The position numbers and the translations under genes are program-made. A stretch of 64,000 nucleotides of DNA, taken from contig NZ_JACIDW010000003.1 of the NCBI RefSeq assembly GCF_014196505.1, forward strand, positions 124,001 to 188,000, written 5' to 3'. Position 1 is the first letter of the stretch; every line of letters starts with the position of its first letter. Shown here piece after piece: positions 48,011-57,567 of the stretch. The DNA is from Rhizobium metallidurans. Its GTDB lineage: Bacteria > Pseudomonadota > Alphaproteobacteria > Rhizobiales > Rhizobiaceae. Below the pieces are notes generated by a model, which had not been told where the DNA came from, ran no database searches, and worked only from the letters and a program-made list of their open reading frames with translations.

Positions 48011-48184
48011 GCCCCCCTCTGCCCTGCCGGGCATCTCCCCCACAGGTGGGGAGATCACAAGTTGCTTGCACCTCGCGCCGCTTTGCCCGTGCGTTTTGCA
48101 GCAACGTTCTTTGTGTGCTCGATCGGGCGAGCCCAGCCGATCTCCCCACTTGTGGGGGAGATGCCCGGCAGGGCAGAGGGGGGC
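48011..48184. repeat. Palindromic intergenic repeat, RIME/ABC-like (copy 3)
   Basis: Element of 174 bp between moaD and moaE. It opens GCCCCCCTCTGCCCTGCCGG and closes with the inverse ending GGCAGAGGGGGGC. Inner arms are CATCTCCCCCACAGGTGGGG and its counterpart. The arms match the repeat at 3663-3838 nearly base for base; the interior differs. It separates two genes that are often adjacent. Confidence 0.78.
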
Positions 48185-48207
48185 TGACTGGCACGGCAGT
48201 CATGAAT

Positions 48208-48462
48208 TTAGCCCCCCGTCATCGGTGGGAAGATGCCGATCTCCCGGGCGTCGCCGATCGGCTCGTCGTGCTCCACATGCTCCTGATCGAGCGCGACGCG
48301 GATCACGTCGGGAAACTGCAGCGCGGTCTCGTATTCCTCGCCGAGCGTCTTCAGGTGATCGAGAAGATCGGTGACGGTGACGACGGAAGCGGGGAGCGCG
48401 ATGTCCTCCTCGGCCTTGCCGATCCGCTCGCGCACCCAGGCGAAATAGATGAGCTTGGTCAT
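48208..48462 (-). CDS. moaD: Molybdopterin synthase sulphur carrier subunit
   Basis: Ubiquitin-like small subunit whose C-terminal Gly-Gly is thiocarboxylated to give sulphur to MoaE. The 84-residue protein begins MTKLIYFAWVRERIGKAEED and ends IGIFPPMTGG. The ATG overlaps the pgsA stop by four bases. Normal length. Confidence 0.94.
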   Translation of the reverse strand: MTKLIYFAWVRERIGKAEEDIALPASVVTVTDLLDHLKTLGEEYETALQFPDVIRVALDQEHVEHDEPIGDAREIGIFPPMTGG

Positions 48463-49049
48463 TCGTCGTTTTCCACGATGTGCTTGATGCCGGCGCGGAA
48501 GTAGTCATAGCCGGTATAGATCGTCAGGATGGCGGCGAGCCAGAGAAGCGCGATGCCGGTCATCGTGGTGTAGGGGAATATCTCGTCGCCGGCCGGACCG
48601 GCAAGCAGGAAGGCGATCGCCACCAGCTGCACCGTGGTCTTCCACTTGGCGATGCGCGTCACCGGCACGCTCACCTTCAGCGCGGCCAGGTATTCACGCA
48701 GGCCGGAGACCAGTATCTCGCGGCAAAGGATGGTGATGGCGGCCCAGATCGACCAGCCGGCAATGGTCTGGTCAGCCGCCAGAAGCAGAAGGATCGAGGC
48801 GACCAGCAGCTTGTCGGCGATCGGGTCGAGCATCCGGCCGATGTTGGACGTCTGGTTCCATATGCGGGCGAGATAGCCGTCGAGAAAATCGGTGATCGAC
48901 GCGATGACGAATATCCACAGCGCAACCCAGCGGGCGGTATTGCTGATCGACAGTTTTCCTTCGACGAAGAAGCACAGGACGATAAGCGGAACGGCCAGAA
49001 TGCGGCCGTAAGTCAGCAGGTTGGGGATATTGTATGCGCGCGATGCCAT
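48459..49049 (-). CDS. pgsA: CDP-diacylglycerol-glycerol-3-phosphate phosphatidyltransferase
   Basis: Inner-membrane enzyme of phosphatidylglycerol synthesis. The 196-residue protein has the CDP-alcohol phosphotransferase motif DG-x2-AR-x8-G-x3-D-x3-D, seen as DGYLARIWNQTSNIGRMLD then PIAD. It begins MASRAYNIPNLLTYGRI, a PgsA-type start. A longer 20-codon reading has no signal. It is coupled to moaD by ATGA and lies about 110 bp from uvrC. Confidence 0.95.
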   Translation of the reverse strand: MASRAYNIPNLLTYGRILAVPLIVLCFFVEGKLSISNTARWVALWIFVIASITDFLDGYLARIWNQTSNIGRMLDPIADKLLVASILLLLAADQTIAGWSIWAAITILCREILVSGLREYLAALKVSVPVTRIAKWKTTVQLVAIAFLLAGPAGDEIFPYTTMTGIALLWLAAILTIYTGYDYFRAGIKHIVENDE

Positions 49050-49158
49050 GAACTGTTCTCTGATTTGATGCGCTCGTAGATGACGGCTTTGCGTGCAAAG
49101 CGTCAACATTGTTTCTGTTTTTTCGCTGCCTTTGCGTGGAATTTGCGACTGCTGCCGC

Positions 49159-51210
49159 CTATTTCGCGGCGTCGTCGTGAAAATGATTGTAAACCTGCTT
49201 GGCGACCGTCTCCGAAATGCCTTCCACCGCCATCAGATCCGCCAAAGCGGCCCGCGAAACTGCCTTCGCCGTACCAAAATGCTGGAGCAGCGCACGTTTG
49301 CGTGATGGGCCGATGCCGCCGATCTCATCCAGCGGGTTCTTGACCATCTCCTTCTTGCGTCGCGCCCGATGCGAGCCGATAGCGAAGCGGTGGGCCTCGT
49401 CGCGCATGCGCTGGGTAAAGTAGAGCACCGGGTCGCGCGGCGGAAGTGTGAAGCTTTCGCCGCCGGGCAGGAAGAAGCGCTCGCGTCCGGCATCGCGGTC
49501 GACGCCCTTGGCGACGCCGATGGCGGTGACGCTGTCGGTGATCCCGAGTTCCTCCAGGATCGCCCGCACCGCCGTCATCTGCCCCTGGCCACCGTCGATC
49601 AGGATGACGTCGGGCCATGCGGGGAAGGGCATGTCGGCGGCATCAGCCGCCGCGACCGGCTGGCTCCTGTCCGGAATGCCTTCTTCCTTGAGCAGTCGTG
49701 TGAATCGCCGCGTCATCACCTCGCGCATCATGCCGAAGTCGTCGCCGGGCGTGATGTCGGTCGATTTGATGTTGAACTTGCGGTACTGGTTCTTCACGAA
49801 GCCTTCCGGCCCCGCCACCACCATGCCGCCGACGGCATTCGTTCCCATGATATGCGAGTTGTCGTAGATCTCGACGCGCTGCGGCACGTAGGACAGCTTG
49901 AACGTATCCTTGAAGCCTTCGAGCAGCCGCGACTGCGACGCGGTTTCCGCGAGCTTGCGCCCATGCGCCTCGCGGGCGTTGCCCATGACGTGATCGACCA
50001 GATCGCGCTTCTCGCCGCGCTGCGGCACCAGCACCGAGATCTTGTGCCCCGCTTTCTCGGCGAAGGCGGCGGCGAGCAGCTCCATCTCGTCCACCGTTTC
50101 AGAAAGCAGGATCTGCTTCGGCACCGGCTTGTCGTCGTAGAACTGCGCCAGGAAGGCACTGAGCACTTCGGCGCCGGTCAGCTGCGGATCGGCCTTCGGG
50201 AAATAGGCGCGGTTGCCCCAGTTCTGCCCGGTGCGGAAGAAGAACACCTGGATGCAGGAAATCCCGCCCTCGTGGTAGATCGCGAAGACATCGGCTTCCT
50301 CGACGCCGGCGGGGTTGATCCCCTGATGGCTGGACACATGAGACAGCGAGGCAAGACGGTCGCGATAGACCGCGGCCTGCTCGAAATCGAGATCCTCGGC
50401 CGCTTGGTTCATCGCCTCGGCCATATGCGCCTTCACCTTCTGGCTCTTGCCGGAAAGGAAGTCCTTGGCCTCCTGCACCAGTTCGCCATACCCCGCATCG
50501 CTGATCTCATGCGTGCAGGGCGCCGAACAGCGCTTGATCTGGTAGAGCAGGCAGGGGCGGGTGCGCGTTTCGAAGACGCTGTCGGTGCAGGTGCGGATCA
50601 GGAAGGCACGTTGCAGCGAGTTGATCGTGCGACCGACGGCGCCGGCCGAAGCAAAGGGGCCGAAATAATCGCCCTTGCGGGCGCGGGCGCCGCGATGCTT
50701 GAGGATGGCCGGCGCGCGATGGTCGCCTGATATCAGGATATAGGGGAACGACTTGTCGTCGCGCAAAAGCACGTTGAAGCGCGGCCGCAACCGTTTGATC
50801 AGGTTGGCTTCGAGGAGAAGCGCCTCGATCTCGGTCCTCGTTGTCACGAACTCCATATGCGCGGTCTGCCGCACCATCTGCGCGATGCGGTTGGAGTGCA
50901 CGCGGCCGAGCGCGTAATTGCTCACGCGCTTCTTCAGGCTGCGTGCCTTGCCGACATAGAGCACGTCGCCGGCCTCGTTGAACATGCGGTAGACGCCGGG
51001 GCTGTTTGGCAGCCGCTTGACGAATTCCGCGATCAGGTCGGCGCCGACAAGCCCGGTTTCGTTGCTGCCGCCCTCGTTCCAGTCGATGACACAGGTCACC
51101 GGCCCGCCAACGGGCGAGGCAGAGCTTTCGCTCTCCACCTCGATATCGTCGTCGGTCTCGTCGTTTTCGTCGTAAAGAACGCCGCCATCCGGCAGCTTCC
51201 TTGAATTCAT
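49159..51210 (-). CDS. uvrC: UvrABC excinuclease subunit C
   Basis: Makes both incisions in nucleotide excision repair. The 683-residue protein has a long acidic N-terminal leader (about 65 residues, [17 protein letters not shown]), then the GIY-YIG nuclease domain [20 protein letters not shown]. The UVR domain, the RNase H-like endonuclease (IDGGQGQM), and a helix-hairpin-helix end ([14 protein letters not shown]) follow. E. coli UvrC is about 610 residues, and the leader accounts for the excess. The ATG overlaps the upstream SDR stop as ATGA. Confidence 0.96.
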   Translation of the reverse strand: MNSRKLPDGGVLYDENDETDDDIEVESESSASPVGGPVTCVIDWNEGGSNETGLVGADLIAEFVKRLPNSPGVYRMFNEAGDVLYVGKARSLKKRVSNYALGRVHSNRIAQMVRQTAHMEFVTTRTEIEALLLEANLIKRLRPRFNVLLRDDKSFPYILISGDHRAPAILKHRGARARKGDYFGPFASAGAVGRTINSLQRAFLIRTCTDSVFETRTRPCLLYQIKRCSAPCTHEISDAGYGELVQEAKDFLSGKSQKVKAHMAEAMNQAAEDLDFEQAAVYRDRLASLSHVSSHQGINPAGVEEADVFAIYHEGGISCIQVFFFRTGQNWGNRAYFPKADPQLTGAEVLSAFLAQFYDDKPVPKQILLSETVDEMELLAAAFAEKAGHKISVLVPQRGEKRDLVDHVMGNAREAHGRKLAETASQSRLLEGFKDTFKLSYVPQRVEIYDNSHIMGTNAVGGMVVAGPEGFVKNQYRKFNIKSTDITPGDDFGMMREVMTRRFTRLLKEEGIPDRSQPVAAADAADMPFPAWPDVILIDGGQGQMTAVRAILEELGITDSVTAIGVAKGVDRDAGRERFFLPGGESFTLPPRDPVLYFTQRMRDEAHRFAIGSHRARRKKEMVKNPLDEIGGIGPSRKRALLQHFGTAKAVSRAALADLMAVEGISETVAKQVYNHFHDDAAK

Positions 51211-51974
51211 TCCGTAATCTCCGCCACGTCGGGCGTCTGCCAGGCAAGATGCTGGCCGCCGTCGAGGGCAATCATTTGGCCGGTGATGGAGGGCGTATCA
51301 TAGAGGAAGCGGATCGTCCGTCCGAACTCGCCGAATCCCGGCCCCGCCTTCATGATAAGGCCGTCCACCTGCTGCTGGAAGTCCTCTTCGCTTTGTCGGG
51401 CACTTCGAACCGTCGGTCCCGGCCCGAGCGCATTGACGCGGATGCGAGGCGCGAAGCTCTGCGCCATCGTCTGCGTCGCCGTCCACAGCGCCGCCTTCGA
51501 CAGTGTATAGGAATAGAAGCCCGGATTGAGCGCCCAAACACGCTGGTCGATGATATTGACGATCAGCCCCGCAGCACCCTTCGGCATTTGTTCGGCAAAG
51601 GCGGCAGACAATATGGAGGGCGCACGCACGTGCAGCGCGAAATGGTCGTCCCAGGCCGTAGCGTCAAAGTGGTGGGCCGAATCATTGTGGAAGGCTGAGG
51701 CGTTGTTGACGAGCAAATCGAGCGGTCCGAGCGCCTCAAACGCCTTTTTTATCAGTCCGTTGGTGTCCTCGACATCCTTCAAATTGGCGTGAAGTGCAAT
51801 CGCGTTTTTGCCGTCCTGTCGCAATTCCGCCGCAAAGTTTTCGGCTTCCGCGATGGAACCGTTGGCGTGGATCGCCACGGAGAAGCCGTTTGCTGCAAGA
51901 TCTTCGACTATCGCCCGGCCTATTCTCTTGGCTGAACCCGTCACCAGCGCTGTTCGAAGTCTTGTCTCGCTCAA
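51207..51974 (-). CDS. SDR family oxidoreductase (pteridine-reductase-like)
   Basis: Short-chain dehydrogenase of 255 residues. It has the cofactor motif [11 protein letters not shown] (the TGxxKRIG variant seen in pteridine reductase-like and FolM-like enzymes), NNASAFHND, and YTLSK as the YxxxK pair. The C-terminus reads [13 protein letters not shown]. Start is a TTG; GAGG/AGGA lie upstream and an ATG alternative is not near. It precedes uvrC with a four-base overlap. The substrate is uncertain. Confidence 0.85.
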   Translation of the reverse strand: MSETRLRTALVTGSAKRIGRAIVEDLAANGFSVAIHANGSIAEAENFAAELRQDGKNAIALHANLKDVEDTNGLIKKAFEALGPLDLLVNNASAFHNDSAHHFDATAWDDHFALHVRAPSILSAAFAEQMPKGAAGLIVNIIDQRVWALNPGFYSYTLSKAALWTATQTMAQSFAPRIRVNALGPGPTVRSARQSEEDFQQQVDGLIMKAGPGFGEFGRTIRFLYDTPSITGQMIALDGGQHLAWQTPDVAEITE

Positions 51975-52337
51975 AATCCTGCCTCTTCATCCCGCGAACC
52001 TCTGCGGTGCTTATATAGGCGGTCGATCAGATCTTATAAATAGGCGTCTTGATTGCGCGCGAAACTTGGATATTTTGCGTATTATTTAAGAATATAATTC
52101 GATAAAATAAGTATTCATGATTTAATGCTTCGTTATGGTTAATGAAGTGTTTGTTGCGATAAAGCAACATCGAATTTCAGTCACCCCTAAGCCACAATCA
52201 AATCACATTTTGGCTCTTCCAAATCCTCATTTGCGCATCAATTTCCCTCTCAATCCGAAAGGGACATGCGTAATTGCTCGCGAATGCTTCACGGTAACAC
52301 AGTTGATGAAGGGCGCGGGTTCGATAAGGAGATGAGT
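51975..52337. other. AT-rich upstream region of the porin gene
   Basis: Gap of 363 bp between the divergent SDR and porin genes. The central 52030-52180 part is AT-rich. A perfect hairpin TGTTGC/GCAACA with loop GATAAA stands at 52152-52169. The porin mRNA probably has a long leader; AAGGAG is at 52326-52331. No obvious -35/-10 pair can be fixed, and no gene or known RNA is seen. Confidence 0.5.
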
Positions 52338-52970
52338 ATGCGTACGTTTATTGCTAGCCTGTTGGTTTCGACCGTTGCCCTTGGTGGCATTTCCGCCGCC
52401 TACGCGGCCGATGCCGTTGACCAGATCCCGGAAGCTCCGGTCGCTCAGAACGATGTTGCGCCGACCAGCAACTGGCAGGGCTTCTACCTCGGTGGCGCCG
52501 GCACCTACAACATGGGCAGGTTCGCCAACGACTATAACGCCCGTGCCTTCGGTGGTCAGATCTACAGCGGTTACAACTGGCAGCAGGGCCAGATCGTATA
52601 CGGTGTCGAAGGCGACATCGGCTACTCCGGCGCTGACGGCGCGGTCGACGGCGGTACCGCCAAGAACGAAGTCAACGGCTCGATCCGCGGCCGTATCGGT
52701 TACGACCTGAACCCCTTCCTGATCTACGGTACGGCTGGTCTCGCGGCCGCCAAGAACAAGTTCAGCAACGCGGCCGGTTCCGATACCGACAGCGCGCTGG
52801 GCTACACGGTCGGCGCCGGTGCCGAAGCCATGGTGACCAACAACATCACGGCGCGTATCGAATACCGCTACACCGACTACCAGAAGAACGACTTCAACGT
52901 CGGCGGCGCGAACATTTCGCGCGGCTATGACGAGAACAGCGTCAAGGTCGGTATCGGCATGAAGTTCTGA
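52338..52970 (+). CDS. Outer-membrane beta-barrel protein, Omp25/Omp31-like
   Basis: Porin-like protein of 210 residues. A signal peptide (MRTFIASLLVSTVALGGISA, with AYA before AD) precedes an eight-stranded barrel with NWQGFYLGGAGTYNMG, GYNWQQGQIVYGVEGDIGY, GSIRGRIGYD and a final VKVGIGMKF ending in Phe, the assembly signal. These blocks fit the Omp25/RopB-type family. AAGGAG six bases before the second ATG decides the start; the first ATG touches the ribosome site. A strong terminator follows, consistent with high expression. Confidence 0.92.
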   Translation: MRTFIASLLVSTVALGGISAAYAADAVDQIPEAPVAQNDVAPTSNWQGFYLGGAGTYNMGRFANDYNARAFGGQIYSGYNWQQGQIVYGVEGDIGYSGADGAVDGGTAKNEVNGSIRGRIGYDLNPFLIYGTAGLAAAKNKFSNAAGSDTDSALGYTVGAGAEAMVTNNITARIEYRYTDYQKNDFNVGGANISRGYDENSVKVGIGMKF

Positions 52971-52990
52971 TCAGCCGATCAGGAATGAAT

Positions 52991-53021
52991 AAAAAAGCCG
53001 GGGCATCGCTCCGGCTTTTTT
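52991..53021 (+). terminator. Intrinsic terminator after the porin gene
   Basis: Stem AAAAAAGCCGG/CCGGCTTTTTT with a nine-base loop, followed by T-rich sequence, 21 bp past the porin stop. Confidence 0.9.
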
Positions 53022-53127
53022 GTTGCGTTTCGCTGATTGAAGCTGTGGATTTTTCATCCGTCACATCAGGCAGGCTCGCCAAGAGATTCGAAAGACTCTC
53101 GAATTCTGTAATGGATGCTGGGCTCTC

Positions 53128-53724
53128 TCAGCCCTGGGGCTTGAGCTCCGAGTAGGCCGGGAACTTCTTCTCGAAGGTCCGCATCCAGCCGATCAGCTCG
53201 GAATGCTCGGCTTCCCACTGGCCCTTGAAGCGCAGGTCGAGATAGCCGAGCGTCGCCGCCAGCGCGAAGTGGCCGCCATGCAGCTTCTTGCCGACCTTCG
53301 GCAGATGGACGCTCAGGTGATTGAGGCCGCTCACGACCTTCTTCCACTGCCGGTCGATCCAGGGCTGATGGATCTTTTCCTCGTCGCGGAAGCGGCGCTC
53401 GTAGACGATGGCGAGCAGGCAGTCGCAGATGCCGTCGCAGAGCGCTTCCAGCACCTCGGCCTCTGTCCGCTTTCCGTTCTTCGACGGATAGAGTTGCTTG
53501 CCTTTCAGTCGGCCGAAATAATGCATGATCGCGACGCTGTCGAAAACCGAAACACCGTCATCCGTCAGCACGGTCGGGATCTTGCCGAGCGGATTGTTGT
53601 CGACCAGGATCGCCGGGCCGGCATTGGTGTCGACGCGGATCTCGGTCGCATCGAGTTCGAGATAGCGCGCGGCCATGCGAACCTTGCTGGAATAGGGGGA
53701 GGCGGGCGCGCAAAGGATCTTCAT
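53128..53724 (-). CDS. Glutathione S-transferase family protein
   Basis: Cytosolic protein of 198 residues with a thioredoxin-like N-domain (MKILCAPASPYSSKVRMAA; Ser11/Ser12 in place of a catalytic Tyr). The cis-Pro block is GKIPTVL with the following DSVAIMHYF. A helical C-domain follows. It resembles bacterial GST members acting in detoxification, but no substrate is known. It lies alone between porin terminator and rlmJ. Confidence 0.9.
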   Translation of the reverse strand: MKILCAPASPYSSKVRMAARYLELDATEIRVDTNAGPAILVDNNPLGKIPTVLTDDGVSVFDSVAIMHYFGRLKGKQLYPSKNGKRTEAEVLEALCDGICDCLLAIVYERRFRDEEKIHQPWIDRQWKKVVSGLNHLSVHLPKVGKKLHGGHFALAATLGYLDLRFKGQWEAEHSELIGWMRTFEKKFPAYSELKPQG

Positions 53725-53801
53725 CGTCGGTCTCTTTCAAAATGCCGGGCAACGGACTTGGATGGAATGTGGCCGGACTATTTCGCGCCGAAAAGGCGCG
53801 G

Positions 53802-54674
53802 TCAATCCTCTTTCACGGCCTTGCTTTCACCGCGCAGCCAGAAGGCGCGGTGCGAGGCGTAGCGGTCCTGCGCCATATGATCCTTCAGCGCCGGCAGCAG
53901 CTGGTGCAGCTCGTCCTTCAGCGTATAGGGCGGGTTGACGATGATCAGCCCCGAGCCGGTCAGCCCGGTCACCATCCCGCGATCGCTGCGCACGGTAAGC
54001 TCGGCGCAGAGCGTCTTCGGAATATCGAGCGCCTGCAGCGCCTCGTGGAATTCCTTGATCGGCGCGCCCTTCTTGATTGGGTACCACAGACAATAGGTGC
54101 CACCGGGAAAGCGGCGGTAGGCCTTGGCCAATCCATCGACCAGCCGCTCATACTCGCCGCCTTCCTCGAAGGGCGGATCGACAAGCACGATGCCGCGCTT
54201 CTCCTTCGGCGGCAGATGCGCGCCAAGCGACAGCCAGCCGTCGAGTTCGGTGATGCGGGCATGATGGTCGCCCTCGAACAGGCGATGCAGCCGCTGGTAA
54301 TCCTCGGGATGCAGTTCCATCGCCGAGAGCCGGTCCTGCGGCCTGAAGAGCATGCGCGACAGCTTCGGCGAGCCGGGATAGTAGCGCATGCCGCCTTCGG
54401 GATTGAGCTCGCGGATCGCGCTCAGATATGGCTCGAGCAATTCGGCCACCTGCGGCGAAAGCTCGGCTTCCATGATCTTGCTGATCCCGTCGCGCCATTC
54501 GCCTGTCTTCTGCGCCTCTTCCGAGGAGAGATCGTAGAGCCCGATGCCGGCATGCGTGTCGAGCACACGGAAGCCCGCATCCTTCTTCTGCATGTAGCGG
54601 ACGAGACGCGCGAGGACCGCGTGTTTCAGGACATCGGCAAAGTTGCCCGCATGGTAGATGTGGCGGTAGTTCAT
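53802..54674 (-). CDS. rlmJ: 23S rRNA (adenine2030-N6)-methyltransferase
   Basis: The RlmJ enzyme makes N6-methyladenosine at position 2030 of 23S rRNA. The 290-residue protein begins MNYRHIYHAGNFADVLKHAV and has YMQKKDAGFRVLDTHAGIGLYDL (SAM motif). The catalytic block is VLVDPPFEE (DPPF). Length matches the E. coli protein of 280. Divergent from the molybdopterin oxidoreductase gene. Confidence 0.93.
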   Translation of the reverse strand: MNYRHIYHAGNFADVLKHAVLARLVRYMQKKDAGFRVLDTHAGIGLYDLSSEEAQKTGEWRDGISKIMEAELSPQVAELLEPYLSAIRELNPEGGMRYYPGSPKLSRMLFRPQDRLSAMELHPEDYQRLHRLFEGDHHARITELDGWLSLGAHLPPKEKRGIVLVDPPFEEGGEYERLVDGLAKAYRRFPGGTYCLWYPIKKGAPIKEFHEALQALDIPKTLCAELTVRSDRGMVTGLTGSGLIIVNPPYTLKDELHQLLPALKDHMAQDRYASHRAFWLRGESKAVKED

Positions 54675-54756
54675 TTTCGCTGATGCCTACATGAATTCGC
54701 GTGGGGGACGTCGTTTCCGGCTTTTGGCCGGTTTCGGGTTGGAATATAGAAACTCC

Positions 54757-56895
54757 ATGAACATTGCGACCCCCATCGAAGCCAAATCCCCGAAGTCCTC
54801 CGTCCGGATCGGTCACACGGCCTGTCCGCACGACTGTCCCTCCACCTGCGCGCTGGAAGTGGAGGTCATGGATGATGGCAGGATCGGCCGCGTTCGAGGG
54901 GCAAACGACCACAGCTACACCTCGGGCGTCATCTGCGCCAAGGTCGCCCGATATGCCGAGCGCCTCTATCATCCCGACCGCCTGATGCATCCGCTACGCC
55001 GCAAGGGCGCCAAGGGGGCGGGAGAGTGGCAACGGATTTCCTGGGAAGACGCGCTGGATGAAATCGCCGAAGCCTTCGTCAAGGCCGAGGCCAGAGATGG
55101 CAGCGAGGCGGTCTGGCCCTATTACTATGCCGGCACCATGGGCTGGGTACAGCGCGACAGCATCGACCGCCTGCGCCATGCCAAACGCTATTCCGGCTTC
55201 TTCTCGTCGATCTGCACCAACCCGGCCTGGACCGGCTTCACCATGGCGACAGGGGTCCTGAGAGGCCCGGATCCGCGCGAAATGGCGCGCACCGATTGCG
55301 TCGTCATCTGGGGCACCAACGCGGTCGCCACGCAGGTCAACGTCATGACCCATGCCATCAAGGCGCGCAAGGAACGTGGCGCGAGCATCGTCGTCATCGA
55401 TATCTACGACAGCCCGACGATGAAGCAGGCCGACCTGGCGCTCATCCTCAAGCCGGGCACCGATGCAGCACTCGCCTGCGCCGCCATGCACATCGCCTTC
55501 CGTGACGGCTATGCCGACCGCGCCTACATGGCGAAATACGCCGACGATCCCGCCGGTCTCGAAGCGCATCTGAAGACGAAGACGCCGGAGTGGGCCGCCG
55601 CGATCACCGGGCTTTCGATCGAGGAGATCGAAGCCTTCGGCAAGCTCGTCGGCACGACGAAGAAGACCTTCTTCCGCCTCGGCTACGGCTTTACCCGCCA
55701 GCGCAACGGCGCGGTCGCCATGCACGCGGCAGCCTCGGTCGCCACCGTTCTCGGTTCCTGGCAATATGAGGGCGGCGGCGCCTTCCATTCGAACAGCGAT
55801 ATCTTCCGCATGAACAACGCGGAACTGACCGGCAAGTCGATGAAGGATGCCGACATCCGCATGATCGACCAGTCCCAGATCGGCCGCGCTTTGACCGGCG
55901 ATGCCGTGGCGCTCCGCCATCGCGGCCCCGTCACCGCTATGCTGATCCAGAACACCAACCCTGTTAATATCGCGCCCGAGCAGCGGCTGGTGAAGCGCGG
56001 TTTCGCGCGCGACGATCTCTTCGTCGCCGTCCACGAGCAGTTCATGACCGATACCGCCGAGATGGCCGATATCGTCATCCCCGCCACCATGTTCGTCGAA
56101 CACGACGACATCTACCGCGCCGGCGGCCAGAACCACATCCTGCTCGGCCCGAAACTGGTCGAGCCGCCGGAGACGGTACGCACCAATCTCTTCGTGATCG
56201 AGGAACTCGCCAGGCGCCTCGGCGTCGCCGATCGTCCCGGCTTCGGCTTCTCGGCGCGCGAGATGATCGACCGCGTTCTCCAATCGAGCGAACTCCCCGG
56301 CTACGACCATTTCCTCGAGCACAAATGGTTCGACCGCCAGCCGGAATTCGACGACGCGCATTTCATCAACGGCTTCGCCCATCCAGACGGCCGCTTCCAC
56401 TTTCGTCCCGATTGGCGCAATCAGCCGGCGCCGAACCGCCCGCCGGAGGCCGTCGGCCTGCTTGGGCCCTATCCGGAGCTCCCTGCATTCCCGGATCAGG
56501 TCGATGTCATCGAGGTAGCCGATGCCGAGCATCCGTTCCGCCTCGCCACATCGCCCGCCCGCAATTTCCTCAACTCCAGCTTCGCCGAGACCAAGACCTC
56601 GCGGCAGAAGGAGGGGCGGCCGGAACTGATGATCAACCCTGCCGATGCGCAAGCCCAAGACATCGCTCATGGCGATCTCGTCCAGGTCGGCAACGCCAGA
56701 GGCGAGGTGCGCCTGCACGCCAGGCTGACGACCGAGGTCAAGCCGGGCGTGCTGATCGCCGAGGGCTTGTGGCCGAACAAGGCGCATGTGGACGGCGAAG
56801 GCATCAACGTTCTGACCGGCGCCGACCCCATCGCGCCCTATGGCGGCGCTGCCGTCCACGACAACAAGGTTTGGCTTCGCAAGGATGCGGCATGA
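54757..56895 (+). CDS. Molybdopterin oxidoreductase family protein
   Basis: Mo/W-bis-MGD enzyme of 712 residues, of the DMSO-reductase type. The iron-sulphur site is ACPHDCPSTCALEV then GVICAK, in the order C-x3-C-x3-C-x27-C. Later blocks include VIWGTNAVATQVN, HEQFMTDTAEMADIVIP and a C-terminal MopB domain with AQDIAHGDLVQVGNARGEV. No twin-arginine signal is seen, so it is probably cytoplasmic. The substrate is unknown. The start ATG has weak upstream ribosome sequence. The next gene overlaps its stop by four bases. Cofactor genes moaD/moaE are 7 kb away. Confidence 0.86.
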   Translation: MNIATPIEAKSPKSSVRIGHTACPHDCPSTCALEVEVMDDGRIGRVRGANDHSYTSGVICAKVARYAERLYHPDRLMHPLRRKGAKGAGEWQRISWEDALDEIAEAFVKAEARDGSEAVWPYYYAGTMGWVQRDSIDRLRHAKRYSGFFSSICTNPAWTGFTMATGVLRGPDPREMARTDCVVIWGTNAVATQVNVMTHAIKARKERGASIVVIDIYDSPTMKQADLALILKPGTDAALACAAMHIAFRDGYADRAYMAKYADDPAGLEAHLKTKTPEWAAAITGLSIEEIEAFGKLVGTTKKTFFRLGYGFTRQRNGAVAMHAAASVATVLGSWQYEGGGAFHSNSDIFRMNNAELTGKSMKDADIRMIDQSQIGRALTGDAVALRHRGPVTAMLIQNTNPVNIAPEQRLVKRGFARDDLFVAVHEQFMTDTAEMADIVIPATMFVEHDDIYRAGGQNHILLGPKLVEPPETVRTNLFVIEELARRLGVADRPGFGFSAREMIDRVLQSSELPGYDHFLEHKWFDRQPEFDDAHFINGFAHPDGRFHFRPDWRNQPAPNRPPEAVGLLGPYPELPAFPDQVDVIEVADAEHPFRLATSPARNFLNSSFAETKTSRQKEGRPELMINPADAQAQDIAHGDLVQVGNARGEVRLHARLTTEVKPGVLIAEGLWPNKAHVDGEGINVLTGADPIAPYGGAAVHDNKVWLRKDAA

Positions 56896-57491
56896 CGAAA
56901 TTTGAAAAGGCGAAGGCCGAGATCATCCAGGAGAAGACACTCTCGGATGGCTGGACACGGCTCAGCACCTACGAGGTCGATTACACCAACTCCGACGGCG
57001 CGACGCACCGCATCCACCGCGAGATCTACCACCGCACGGCCGCCGCCACGATCCTGCTGCACGACCCCAAGCGCGACACCGTCGTCCTCGTCCGCCAGTT
57101 CCGTCTGCCCGTCCATCTCCATGGCGAGCCGGCCTGGATACTCGAGACGCCGGCCGGGCTGCTCGACGGCGACGAGCCCGAAGAGGCGATCCGCCGCGAA
57201 GCCATCGAGGAAACCGGCTTCCGCGTCCGCGACATCCGCTTCCTCTTCAAGGCCTACAGTTCTCCCGGCGCCAACGCCGAACTCGTGCACTTCTTCGCGG
57301 CCTCGATCGACACGGAGGATCGCGTATCCGAAGGCGGCGGCTTGGCCGAGGAGCACGAGGACATCGAGGTCGTCGAAATCCCTCTCGACGAGGCGGTGCA
57401 GATGATCGCCAGCGGCGAGATCATCGACTTCAAGACGATCATTCTGCTGCAATGGGCGGCGCTGAACAGGGCCGCCTTGAATAAGCCCTGA
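56892..57491 (+). CDS. Nudix hydrolase, NudK-like (GDP-mannose/ADP-ribose type)
   Basis: Nucleotide-sugar pyrophosphohydrolase of 199 residues. The Nudix box is AGLLDGDEPEEAIRREAIEE followed by TGF, with the REAIEETGF core; spacing to the first Gly is one shorter than the consensus. The same spacing is found in E. coli NudK, as recalled. RQFRLPVHL and the late GGLAEEHEDIEV and DFKTIILL blocks also follow NudK. It overlaps the molybdopterin enzyme gene as ATGA. The link to that gene is translational; a metabolic link is unproven. Confidence 0.85.
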   Translation: MTKFEKAKAEIIQEKTLSDGWTRLSTYEVDYTNSDGATHRIHREIYHRTAAATILLHDPKRDTVVLVRQFRLPVHLHGEPAWILETPAGLLDGDEPEEAIRREAIEETGFRVRDIRFLFKAYSSPGANAELVHFFAASIDTEDRVSEGGGLAEEHEDIEVVEIPLDEAVQMIASGEIIDFKTIILLQWAALNRAALNKP

Positions 57492-57567
57492 GGTGTTCAT
57501 TCGCATGTCATGAATCGGGGCTATCGGCTCCGGCTTGTCATAATTCCCTGCTATGAGGAGAAAGCCG

